Positions 1 to 6,615 of a stretch of 10,815 nucleotides of DNA are shown piece after piece; the stretch's first letter is position 1; each line of letters starts with the position of its first letter. This DNA comes from an uncultured Marinilabiliaceae bacterium. Its GTDB lineage: Bacteria > Bacteroidota > Bacteroidia > Bacteroidales > Marinilabiliaceae. A program made the position numbers and the translations under genes. The stretch is taken from contig CAJONN010000052.1 of the NCBI GenBank assembly GCA_905235955.1, forward strand, positions 1 through 10,815. The letters run 5' to 3'. The notes under the pieces are model-generated. The model saw only the letters and a program-made list of their open reading frames with translations. It was not told the DNA's origin and did no database searches.

Positions 1-285
1 ATGGTCTTTTTTCTCGGCTGCATATCCGTGAAACACTTGTATTTTCACGCCCGGCAGATAATATGGCACGATGTTGCCCGGCACAAAAATAGCATCGGGT
101 TTGAAGTCGTAAACCGCCTGAATAGAGTCTGTCCATTTTACTTTCCCATCCAAAGGAAACTGCTTGATCTTCTTCGTATGGACATACCACAGAATTTCGT
201 GGCGGTTTTGCCTGACAGCTTCGTAGTCAAGCGGTTGGAGAATGTCCACTGCATAACGGTTTTCACAAAAAAGAACTATCTTCAT
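1..285 (-). CDS. CDP-glycerol glycerophosphotransferase-like protein, N-terminal part (cut by window edge)
   Basis: Reading the minus strand from the ATG at 285-283 gives 95 uninterrupted codons to the window edge, so only the N-terminus is visible. The translation starts MKIVLFCENRYAVDIL, a Rossmann-like beginning. It continues with DAIFVPGNIVPYYLPG (residues 64-79) and ends in QVFHGYAAEKKDH (83-95). The last stretch matches the His-Gly motif of the TagF/TagB-type CDP-glycerol glycerophosphotransferase family (here H86-G87); in TagF the equivalent His is catalytic. Family members move glycerol phosphate or ribitol phosphate from a CDP donor onto a polymer or glycan at the cytoplasmic side of the membrane. 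Its ATG overlaps the TGA of the preceding licD-like gene in an ATGA, so the two are probably translationally coupled. The donor could differ from CDP-glycerol; the specificity region lies outside the window. The long plus-strand frame over 1-348 is only its shadow. Confidence 0.8.
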   Translation of the reverse strand, partial: MKIVLFCENRYAVDILQPLDYEAVRQNRHEILWYVHTKKIKQFPLDGKVKWTDSIQAVYDFKPDAIFVPGNIVPYYLPGVKIQVFHGYAAEKKDH

Positions 286-1166
286 TGTACGTTGTCAACT
301 AAAGTTTTGATATCGAACTCGGCGTATGGTTTGTTTAAGTCACAGTAATCGTGGAAATGAGACCGCCGCTTGTCCTCTGGCGGCAACTGCATATAATCAC
401 TGCCATATAAAACGGACAAGAAACCGTCTGGCACTTTCGGAGCGTCAGCTGTCACGCCCTCAAAAGTGAGGGTCGACGGCTCGCCAAAAATCTCTGCCTT
501 ATAAGCTTTATAACCATCATCATGCGTCATAACATAGTGGCAATTTGGGTCATGGCGGTATTCTGTCAGGATTTTTTCACAACGGTTGTGCAGCCCCTGC
601 TTTGTACACAGACTTTGAATTACACGCGGCAACAACGACCTTACTCCTTTACCATGCTTATACGGGTCACGGTAGACGAAATAAAGCAGCTTGCGCATGA
701 AATTGAACCTGCGGAAGTGCATGTTGCGTCTAAATTTGTTGTCCGGAACTTTGTCAAGCGGAAAGATGTCCATATATATGCCACCTGCATAGCCGAGATA
801 TAATCTTTCCACAACTGTAGTACTCGTATCCTCAATCTTAGCAAAATATTTTGGATAATGCTCACAGTTTTTAAAGTTGACAATTGAAAACGGTGCTGGC
901 AGCCACTCGCAGGCATGTTCCATAAGCAGGTCATAATCGTCACGCATCAGCGCAATGTCCATGTCATCGTCCCACGGTATAAAACCTTGATGCCTTACCG
1001 CACCAAGCAGTGTGCCGGCTATTATATAATAATGAATGTGATGCTCCTTGCACACCTTGTCAATCGCCTCCAAAAGGCAGACGCTCCTCAGCTGGAACTC
1101 ACGGAGGTCATAGTGATATTCTTTCTTTTGGCGAATCAATTGGTTTTGGTCATAAATGTTAGTCAT
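282..1166 (-). CDS. LicD-family phosphotransferase (surface glycan phosphodiester transfer)
   Basis: The product is 294 residues. The LicD signature lies at residues 51-70: GTLLGAVRH, then GFIPWDDDMD, with the acidic D66-D68/D70 cluster of this nucleotidyltransferase-fold family. The stretch just upstream, HHIHYYIIAG (42-51), is also typical. LicD proteins transfer phosphocholine or related phospho-alcohols from a CDP carrier to cell-surface sugars; many relatives in capsule and O-antigen loci have unknown donors. It sits 6 bases after the cytidylyltransferase gene, which could supply its CDP donor, and overlaps the next transferase gene by four bases. No membrane segment or signal peptide is visible, consistent with a cytoplasmic enzyme. 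The ATG at 1166 is chosen because it directly follows the upstream stop and leaves a normal-length N-terminus. The family call is firm; the substrate is not known. Confidence 0.87.
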   Translation of the reverse strand: MTNIYDQNQLIRQKKEYHYDLREFQLRSVCLLEAIDKVCKEHHIHYYIIAGTLLGAVRHQGFIPWDDDMDIALMRDDYDLLMEHACEWLPAPFSIVNFKNCEHYPKYFAKIEDTSTTVVERLYLGYAGGIYMDIFPLDKVPDNKFRRNMHFRRFNFMRKLLYFVYRDPYKHGKGVRSLLPRVIQSLCTKQGLHNRCEKILTEYRHDPNCHYVMTHDDGYKAYKAEIFGEPSTLTFEGVTADAPKVPDGFLSVLYGSDYMQLPPEDKRRSHFHDYCDLNKPYAEFDIKTLVDNVQ

Positions 1167-1172
1167 CGCTTG

Positions 1173-1637
1173 TTAATTTCTTCTCACATCAATATCGTTT
1201 GAAAAATGGTTGTCTGCCTTTAGCTTCATCTGCTCATAACTTTCGTAGATGCGTTTTTTAAGGTTGGAGGAACTAACTCCCGCGCCATACGGGAAATACA
1301 CAACGTCCACCCCATGCTCCTTCAGGTAGTCATACTTGCCAGTCCAGTCGTCGCCCACGACAAAAATGTCAAAATTGAGCTTCTTGACCTTATCCGTATG
1401 GTCGAGCGAATGTTGAGGAATCACAATGTCGGGGTATTTCAATGCCTTCATAAGCGCGATGCGCTCCTCAAACGGAATAATCGGCTGGCTCTTGTAACTC
1501 TCCACAAGCTCGTCAGTATTTACACCCACAATTAGAATGTCGCCCAATGCCCGTGCATATTCAAGCATTTTTATATGGTTGGCATGCAGCATGTCGAACG
1601 TGCCGCTCGTATACACCACAATCTTTCCTCCTATCAT
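1173..1637 (-). CDS. TagD-like cytidylyltransferase (probable CDP-alcohol synthesis)
   Basis: The product is 154 residues and aligns by eye with glycerol-3-phosphate cytidylyltransferase TagD over residues 6-130: YTSGTFDMLH (9-18), the GDDWTGKYDYLK block (95-106; TagD has GDDWEGKFDFLK) and GVSSSNLKKRI (120-130; TagD GISTTKIKEEI). The enzyme would join CTP and a phosphorylated alcohol into a CDP-alcohol. Two signature positions differ from B. subtilis TagD as I remember it: HxGH reads H18-A-N-H21, and the Arg of RTEGISTT is Tyr117. About 20 extra residues follow the catalytic core. These changes leave the identity of the alcohol open (glycerol, ribitol, ethanolamine or an aminated triol). An ATG at 1637 is used. 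A GGAGG at 1631-1627 lies inside the frame, 7 bases before a GTG at 1619, so a start six codons later is possible, but Bacteroidota rarely rely on Shine-Dalgarno sites. It lies 2 bases after the aminotransferase stop. Confidence 0.83.
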   Translation of the reverse strand: MIGGKIVVYTSGTFDMLHANHIKMLEYARALGDILIVGVNTDELVESYKSQPIIPFEERIALMKALKYPDIVIPQHSLDHTDKVKKLNFDIFVVGDDWTGKYDYLKEHGVDVVYFPYGAGVSSSNLKKRIYESYEQMKLKADNHFSNDIDVRRN

Positions 1638-1639
1638 TT

Positions 1640-2725
1640 TCAGAGCAATTTACGTTTAACCAAGTCTTCAAAAACTTCCACAAGCCGGTCGATTTCGGCA
1701 TTTGAAATATTTCCGATATGTCCAACGCGGAACACCTTTTCAGCCATGTCGCCGCCATTTGGACAAATCCATATTCCATACTCGTCTTTTATAATCTCGA
1801 AAATCCTGTGCGCGTTTACACCCTTGGTTGTGGGCATGAGGGCAGTGACACAATTTGACGAATCTTCGAGTGCAGAAAACAACTTTAGCGGCAGATGCTT
1901 AATTTTTGCGCGGAAATATTCAGCTCGCTCCTTAGCCGTCTTGTTGGCGACCCGTATGCCGCCAGACTTCTCCAACCGGCGAAGCTTTTCATTGAGCATG
2001 ATGATAGTAGACACAGCGGGCGTAAAAGGAGTCTGTCCGCGCTCGCCGTTTTTGAGGTAGTCACAATAATCAAAATACATGCTCCTTACCTTGTTTTCGG
2101 CGCACCGTTTTTGCGCTTTTGAATCCAATACTGTGAAACTCATCGATGGCGGCAGCGACAATGCTTTCTGCGAACCAGTTATCGCCGCGTTAACGTGCAT
2201 TTTTTTCATGGAAAATTCGTCAGCCATAAAACCGCTCACAGCGTCCACAAACAAAAACATGTCGTTCTTGGCGCAGAAATCACCAATCATCTCCATATTG
2301 TACAAAACACCTGTCGATGTCTCGCACAACTGTAACATCATGCCAGTATATCCCTTATTGTCAAACTGATACAACAATTCTTTTGTCAACGGCTTGCCAT
2401 AATCCAACTTGATTTCGGTGAACGGAATCTGATGAATTTCGCACAATTGAACAAATCGGTGTCCGAAACTACCACCATTGACCACCAGAACATTGTCGCC
2501 ACTTGAAAAGAAGTTCATAACACCACCTTCCATGCTTGCTGTACCTGAACCAGTCATAAAGACGACACGAGCTCCTTCTGGCGCATCGAAAAGCCGGCAC
2601 AGGATGGCTTCATTTTCCTTCATCAACGCAGAAAACTCAGGCGTACGGAAATAAGGGATTTGCTGCTTTCCAATTTCCAGCGTCTCGTCGTCCATCTGTA
2701 CGGGACCAATTGTAAAATTCATCAT
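1640..2725 (-). CDS. Class V (alanine-glyoxylate / 2-aminoethylphosphonate type) PLP aminotransferase
   Basis: The product is 361 residues, the usual length for this fold-type I subgroup. It opens with FTIGPVQM (4-11), where family members carry a GP[TGL] motif. TGSGTASMEGG (58-68) is the phosphate-binding loop, ETSTGV (135-140) and VDAVSGF (160-166) surround the predicted pyridine-N Asp161, and TGSQKAL (183-189) holds the predicted Schiff-base Lys187. The TGSQKAL-LPP form resembles alanine/serine-glyoxylate aminotransferases more than PhnW (usually SANKC), so a 2-aminoethylphosphonate role is possible but not established. It is the first gene of the minus-strand operon, followed after 2 bases by the cytidylyltransferase. 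That position suggests it makes or salvages an aminated precursor for a surface decoration. The start could be either of two tandem ATG codons (2725 or 2722). No phosphonate-forming PEP mutase gene is visible in the window. Enzyme class is firm; substrate is inference. Confidence 0.82.
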   Translation of the reverse strand: MMNFTIGPVQMDDETLEIGKQQIPYFRTPEFSALMKENEAILCRLFDAPEGARVVFMTGSGTASMEGGVMNFFSSGDNVLVVNGGSFGHRFVQLCEIHQIPFTEIKLDYGKPLTKELLYQFDNKGYTGMMLQLCETSTGVLYNMEMIGDFCAKNDMFLFVDAVSGFMADEFSMKKMHVNAAITGSQKALSLPPSMSFTVLDSKAQKRCAENKVRSMYFDYCDYLKNGERGQTPFTPAVSTIIMLNEKLRRLEKSGGIRVANKTAKERAEYFRAKIKHLPLKLFSALEDSSNCVTALMPTTKGVNAHRIFEIIKDEYGIWICPNGGDMAEKVFRVGHIGNISNAEIDRLVEVFEDLVKRKLL

Positions 2726-2749
2726 ACTTTACATATTTTTACTCCGTTG

Positions 2750-2780
2750 CAATTTTACACAAAATTCCTGTCCAAACAAA
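2750..2780 (-). promoter_or_regulatory. Candidate Bacteroidota-type promoter for the aminotransferase-cytidylyltransferase-licD operon
   Basis: On the minus strand a TTTG box (2780-2777) is followed after exactly 19 bases by TAAAATTG (2757-2750). This matches the Bacteroidota consensus TTTG-N19-21-TAnnTTTG with one mismatch in the -7 element. Transcription would start near 2743, leaving a leader of roughly 18 bases before the ATG at 2725. The motif match is seen; promoter function is inferred. Confidence 0.5.
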
Positions 2781-2963
2781 CTTTTTTAATACAATAATCC
2801 AAACATCCACAGCTTGGCAGAAAGTTGAATTCATTTCTATCTAAAAAGTTCATTTATCTGAAATGTTTTTGCAAAAATAATCATTTTTTGTCGGATATGT
2901 CGTTTTGCCGAGTAAAATGGACAAAATGTAATTTTTCCTCAAATAGGTCTTCTGTTTTTTTTA

Positions 2964-2972
2964 TAATTTTGC
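2964..2972 (+). promoter_or_regulatory. Candidate -7 promoter element for ccsBA
   Basis: TAATTTTGC is a perfect match to the Bacteroidota -7 consensus TAnnTTTG, followed by a pyrimidine. It ends 24 bases before the GTG start at 2997, implying a leader of about 15-20 bases. I find no TTTG box at the expected 19-21 base distance (the bases there are near 2941-2944, AAAT), so the assignment rests on the -7 element alone. Confidence 0.45.
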
Positions 2973-2996
2973 ATTGTTATAATAAATATTTCTATC

Positions 2997-5183
2997 GTGA
3001 AAATCTTAAAATTTATTGTTATTGTTGCTTATATCGCAATTGTTGTGCTATTGGCATCTGCTACTATAATTGAAAAAATCAATGCTCCGACACATATATA
3101 TAATTCGATCTATTTTTGCCTTTTGTGGGGCATTTTGGCTATAGCTGGCTTGGCTTACATGCTTCGTCAACGCTTGCAAAAACGCCCTGTTGTTTTTTGT
3201 TTGCATAGTGCATTGCTCATTATTTTGGCAGGAGCTTTTATCACTCACATATTTGGCGAGAGTGGTTCTTTGCATTTACGTTTGGGCGAGAAAAGTTCAA
3301 CGTTTATTACTGATAATAAGGATATCGAAATGCCTTTTGAGGTCGAGCTTGTAAGTTTTAGCATCGAAACATATCCGGGCACTACATCGCCAATGGATTA
3401 TGTGAGCAATGTGAGCTTTGATGGCAATGAGGCTGTAGCTATATCTATGAACAATATTGCACAATATGCCGGATATAGGTTCTACCAGTCGGGCTTCGAC
3501 AACGACGGACAGGGCACATACATCTCAGTGTCGCACGACCCGTGGGGCATTAGCATTACGTATATAGGCTATGCATTGCTCTTTGTTTCGTTTCTGCTTG
3601 TGCTCATATTGCCCAACGAAGGTTTTAGGCGGCAGATAAGGCTAATGGCTGTAGCACTGCTATTTATTGCACCAACTACTGCATTAGCATCGGTTGAAGA
3701 TGCTCCCAAAACATTGCCTATCGATGTGGCTAAAGAGTATTGCAACATGTATGCATACTACAATGGTCGCATTTGTCCGTTGCAAACAGTGGCACGCACT
3801 TTTACTACAAAAATTTATGGCAAGCCCACCTACAAAGGATTAAGTGCTGAACAGGTGTATACGGGCTGGATGTTCTTTGCGCCCGATTGGATTGACGAGC
3901 CTTGTATTAAGCTCAAAGGTGTTGCTGCTGCAATAGTAGGTACAAATGGGAGCTATGCATCGTACAACGATTTTTTTGATATTGGAGAATACAAACTACA
4001 AGAGAAGCTCAACGATATTTATGCAGGCAAAGATGTTGATGGGGCGTCAGATATTCAGAATGCCAACGAAAAGATAAATTTGCTCAGAATGCTTTTTGAT
4101 GGGCAGCTGACTAAAATATTTCCGATAGCCGACAACAATGGCAAGGTAGCTTGGCATCATCAGAACGATAGGTTGCCACTTGGCATTGAACCAGAACGCT
4201 ATGAATTTATCCGCAAGGTGCACGACCATTTGGGAGAACTTGCTTTTGAAAAGAACTTCGACAACTTCAAATATACTGTGGGCAAAATGCGCAAATATCA
4301 GATAAAAGAGGCTGCTGACGTGCTGCCATCTGATGCACAATTTGAAGCTGAAAAGGTTTATAACAGCCTAAGTTCTACACGCTTAATAGCCATAGCACTC
4401 GCTACAATTGGTTTTGTGGCATTTTTCTACTACATCATTCGTTGGAGCAATGAGCAACGCCCACATCGCATAGTAAATATTGCACTCAATGTAGTTATGG
4501 CTATTGTAGTTGTTTATCAAGTAGTTATATTTACTTTGCGTTGGTTTGTAAGCGGTCATATACCTATGACCAATGGCTACGAAACAATGCAATTTATGAG
4601 TTTGTGTGCCATAGTTATCACCCTTATTGCGCAGCGCCGATTTATTCTTGTAGTGCCTTTTGGTTTGTTGCTTGCTGGTCTTGCAATGATGGTGTCGATG
4701 TTTGGCGAGAGCAATCCGCAAATAACCAATCTGATGCCTGTTTTGGCATCGCCACTACTGAGCATTCATGTTTGCACCATCATGATAGCCTATTCGCTGC
4801 TATCATTCACCTTCTTCAATGGGCTGACAGCCATAGTAGTTAGCGCCACTCGTAGCCATGCCGACAAAAAAGTTGGTGCGCTTGCAAGCGTCAGTAGGTT
4901 GTTGCTCTATCCAGCACTTTGTTTTTTGTCAATTGGTATTTTTGTTGGGGCCATTTGGGCTAATCAGTCGTGGGGACGCTATTGGGGTTGGGACCCTAAA
5001 GAGGTGTGGGCGCTCATTACGATGCTTATCTACACAATACCTATGCATAGCACATTGGTTCCGGCACTGCGCAAACCCATGACTTTGCACGTGTTTTTGA
5101 CTATTGCATTTCTTACTGTACTAATGACTTACTTTGGCGTTAATTTTCTTCTTGGCGGTATGCATAGCTATGCTGCAGGATAG
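2997..5183 (+). CDS. ccsBA: Fused ResB-CcsA cytochrome c biogenesis protein (system II haem export/ligation)
   Basis: The 728-residue membrane protein joins a ResB-like N-terminus to a CcsA C-terminus, as in other fused CcsBA proteins. It would carry haem across the inner membrane and attach it to CxxCH motifs of apocytochromes c. Membrane segments are seen at about 3-25, 38-56, 65-84, 185-204 and 214-230. A periplasmic domain follows (about 231-455), then the CcsA helices. The WWD haem-handling motif (WGRYWGWDPKEVW) spans 659-671. All four histidines expected for CcsBA can be proposed: H70 (TM-His1), H591 (P-His1, SIHV), H684 (TM-His2, after the WWD block) and H723 (P-His2, GGMHSY). Hydrophobic residues 214-230, ending in an APTTALA stretch, look like a buried signal sequence at the ResB/periplasmic-domain junction. 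The start is GTG; no in-frame ATG lies close by upstream, and MKILKF gives a proper first helix. No c-type cytochrome gene is adjacent. Confidence 0.92.
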   Translation: MKILKFIVIVAYIAIVVLLASATIIEKINAPTHIYNSIYFCLLWGILAIAGLAYMLRQRLQKRPVVFCLHSALLIILAGAFITHIFGESGSLHLRLGEKSSTFITDNKDIEMPFEVELVSFSIETYPGTTSPMDYVSNVSFDGNEAVAISMNNIAQYAGYRFYQSGFDNDGQGTYISVSHDPWGISITYIGYALLFVSFLLVLILPNEGFRRQIRLMAVALLFIAPTTALASVEDAPKTLPIDVAKEYCNMYAYYNGRICPLQTVARTFTTKIYGKPTYKGLSAEQVYTGWMFFAPDWIDEPCIKLKGVAAAIVGTNGSYASYNDFFDIGEYKLQEKLNDIYAGKDVDGASDIQNANEKINLLRMLFDGQLTKIFPIADNNGKVAWHHQNDRLPLGIEPERYEFIRKVHDHLGELAFEKNFDNFKYTVGKMRKYQIKEAADVLPSDAQFEAEKVYNSLSSTRLIAIALATIGFVAFFYYIIRWSNEQRPHRIVNIALNVVMAIVVVYQVVIFTLRWFVSGHIPMTNGYETMQFMSLCAIVITLIAQRRFILVVPFGLLLAGLAMMVSMFGESNPQITNLMPVLASPLLSIHVCTIMIAYSLLSFTFFNGLTAIVVSATRSHADKKVGALASVSRLLLYPALCFLSIGIFVGAIWANQSWGRYWGWDPKEVWALITMLIYTIPMHSTLVPALRKPMTLHVFLTIAFLTVLMTYFGVNFLLGGMHSYAAG

Positions 5184-5215
5184 AAAAAAAGCCCCAGTGA
5201 ACACTTCACTGAGGC
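5184..5215 (-). terminator. Hairpin terminator between converging ccsBA and the guanylyltransferase gene
   Basis: An 11-base-pair inverted repeat (arms 5191-5201 and 5205-5215, three-base loop) lies right after the ccsBA stop. Read on the minus strand all eleven pairs form, one as G-T, and the stem is followed by seven T residues (5190-5184). This is a standard intrinsic terminator for the minus-strand gene ending at 5256. On the plus strand there is one mismatch and only a weak downstream T-rich stretch (ATCTTTCTGT), so termination of ccsBA here would be weaker. Confidence 0.8.
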
Positions 5216-5255
5216 ATCTTTCTGTAAAGAAATTTATTGAATATAAAGGAGAATA

Positions 5256-6326
5256 TCAGTCCATTGCGCTAATTTCGGCTGCATAGCTCGAACTTGCATG
5301 ACGCTTATCGAATGGGCATATCAGAAGAACGTTGGAGTGGTCAACTACCATATAGTTTTTCAGTCCTTGTACTATGCACACTTTGTTGTTTGGCACATTG
5401 ATGAGGTTGCCAGCTGACTCTTTGAGCACTGCTCTGCCACTGGTTACAGCATTGCCCTTATCATCGCGCTGAGCATTTTCATACATAGCATCCCAGCTGC
5501 CAAGGTCGCTCCATGAAGCATCGCTTTGCTCTATGTATACGTTTTGGGCACGTTCCATCACAGCGTAGTCTATTGATATATTGTCGCACTCGTCGTAAAC
5601 GTGCTGCACCACATCGTGTGTCCATGAAGTCATGGGCAATTTGTTGAGTTGGTCAAATTGGTTTTGCACGTTGGGCAGGTATTTGGTAAGTGCGGTTTCA
5701 ATGGCTTTTTGTGTCCAAACAAACACGCCTGAGTTCCAACAAAATTCGCCACATTCATAGAATATGCGCGCCATCTCTATGTTGGGCTTTTCGGTAAATG
5801 TTTTTACACTAAAGAGTTGCGGATATTTATCTTGTGGCTCGCCAAGCTGAATGTAGCCAAAAGCTGTTTCAGGTCTATGTGCTTTGATGCCAATAGCAAC
5901 AAGCACATCGCGCCCTGTAGCAAACTCAGTGGCGGTGCGCACACTATCGATAAAGACATCGTTGTTGAGTATCAGGTGATCTGACGGAGTAACAATATTA
6001 ATTGCTTCGGGGTCGAGCTGCTTTATCATGGTGTTGGCAAAGGCAATGCACACAGCGGTATTGCGACGCAAAGGTTCACATAAGATGTTGCTTTGTGGCA
6101 CTTCGGGCAATTGTTGGTGTACAATGTCAGCATACTCTTCGTTGGTAACAACTATGAAGTGATCAGGTTGGCAGAGTGGACGGAAACGGTCAAATGTAAT
6201 CTGAAGCATAGTTCGCCCGAAGCCAACAAGGTCGAGAAACTGCTTTGGCATTGAGGGCTGACTTAGTGGCCATAACCTACTGCCTCGTCCTCCAGCCATG
6301 ATGGTGCAGTATATATTATTGTTCAT
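5256..6326 (-). CDS. manC: Mannose-1-phosphate guanylyltransferase (GDP-mannose synthesis)
   Basis: The 356-residue cytoplasmic enzyme would form GDP-mannose from GTP and mannose 1-phosphate, the donor for mannosyl residues and the precursor of GDP-fucose in surface glycans. Motifs run in the expected order: nucleotide-binding GGRGSRLWPLS (12-22), PKQF (27-30), EPLRRNT (84-90), TPSDH (113-117), FTEKP (177-181), WNSGVF (197-202), SIDYAVME (251-258) and WSDLGSW (272-278). The length fits the stand-alone guanylyltransferase; the C-terminal cupin isomerase half of bifunctional AlgA/ManC proteins is absent, so mannose-6-phosphate isomerase must be encoded elsewhere. The gene stands alone: it converges with ccsBA and diverges from the MlaE gene, and is not part of the glycan operon at the left. 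The symbol follows the activity; the ortholog in a given strain may carry another name. Confidence 0.9.
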   Translation of the reverse strand: MNNNIYCTIMAGGRGSRLWPLSQPSMPKQFLDLVGFGRTMLQITFDRFRPLCQPDHFIVVTNEEYADIVHQQLPEVPQSNILCEPLRRNTAVCIAFANTMIKQLDPEAINIVTPSDHLILNNDVFIDSVRTATEFATGRDVLVAIGIKAHRPETAFGYIQLGEPQDKYPQLFSVKTFTEKPNIEMARIFYECGEFCWNSGVFVWTQKAIETALTKYLPNVQNQFDQLNKLPMTSWTHDVVQHVYDECDNISIDYAVMERAQNVYIEQSDASWSDLGSWDAMYENAQRDDKGNAVTSGRAVLKESAGNLINVPNNKVCIVQGLKNYMVVDHSNVLLICPFDKRHASSSYAAEISAMD

Positions 6327-6615
6327 TGCTTGAAATAGGGTTACTAAAAAAAATGTTAATTACTTTTTATTCTTTTTACTAAGCTTTGTTTCATTATCTT
6401 CTCAGAAATTTAATATTCTGAGGCATAAAAAAGTTGAGTTTGCAGTGTTTTAATATATGTTTTCATTAGTTTCTTTTTGCTCTATACCAGCTATTTTGCA
6501 CAATTTTGTTGTTTTATACAGTTGTATTTTTGCAACCTCATCTTCTAAAGTAGATGATTTCCGACTTGCCAAGTTATTACTTTTTCGTATTTTTGACAAC
6601 AAAAATGCAGATTAA
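6327..6615. other. Divergent intergenic region between guanylyltransferase and mlaE genes
   Basis: This is 289 bases of AT-rich DNA. Two plus-strand -7-like octamers occur: TATTTTTG at 6525-6532 and TATTTTTG at 6588-6595, the latter with a correctly spaced upstream box. For the minus-strand guanylyltransferase gene only a poor match is seen (TAAATTTC, 6412-6405), so its promoter is unassigned. No open frame, tRNA or strong hairpin is visible. Confidence 0.4.
6565..6595 (+). promoter_or_regulatory. Candidate Bacteroidota-type promoter for mlaE-mlaF
   Basis: CTTG (6565-6568; consensus TTTG) is followed after exactly 19 bases by TATTTTTG (6588-6595), a perfect TAnnTTTG -7 element. Transcription would begin near 6602, about 14 bases before the ATG at 6616. 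The spacing and leader length resemble the candidate promoter of the left operon. Function is inferred from the motif. Confidence 0.55.

Larger units (their letters stand above)
2726..2996. other. Divergent intergenic region between surface-glycan operon and ccsBA
   Basis: This 271-base AT-rich stretch separates two divergently transcribed units. I see a promoter candidate for each direction (listed separately) and no convincing open frame, tRNA or hairpin terminator. A second minus-strand -7-like octamer (TATTTTTG, 2879-2872) lies about 150 bases from the aminotransferase start but lacks a partner box. A 12-base AT-rich palindrome, TTTTTGCAAAAA, lies at 2866-2877 and overlaps it; this could be a protein-binding site or chance in such AT-rich DNA. 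Confidence 0.5.

Noticed and set aside
522..803. Plus-strand open frame of 93 codons inside the licD-like gene
   Set aside because: It lies antisense to a gene with clear LicD motifs and shows no recognisable domain. Similar antisense frames at 915-1202, 1575-2060 and 2079-2369 were rejected for the same reason.
1627..1631. GGAGG (minus strand) as a ribosome binding site giving a GTG start at 1619 for the cytidylyltransferase
   Set aside because: Spacing is good, but Bacteroidota generally do not depend on Shine-Dalgarno pairing, and the in-frame ATG at 1637 sits 2 bases after the upstream stop. Kept only as an alternative start.
1..2725. Possible horizontal transfer of the left operon judged from base composition
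   Set aside because: Hand counts of six 60-base lines in the operon ranged from 38% to 63% GC and overlapped the 40-48% of three lines in the ccsBA and S41 protease genes. The sample is too small and variable to claim a shift.
2866..2877. TTTTTGCAAAAA palindrome as a regulator operator
   Set aside because: Made of A and T runs around GC in very AT-rich intergenic DNA; the chance level is too high to list it as a separate site.
4383..4721. Minus-strand open frame of 112 codons inside ccsBA
   Set aside because: It is antisense to the CcsA membrane helices, and its composition (rich in His, Asn, Lys, Tyr) is what reverse-reading such codons gives. No start signal or family resemblance.
6605..6607. 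ATG upstream of the mlaE start
   Set aside because: It is out of frame with mlaE and leads to a stop after 13 codons; no sign of a leader peptide.
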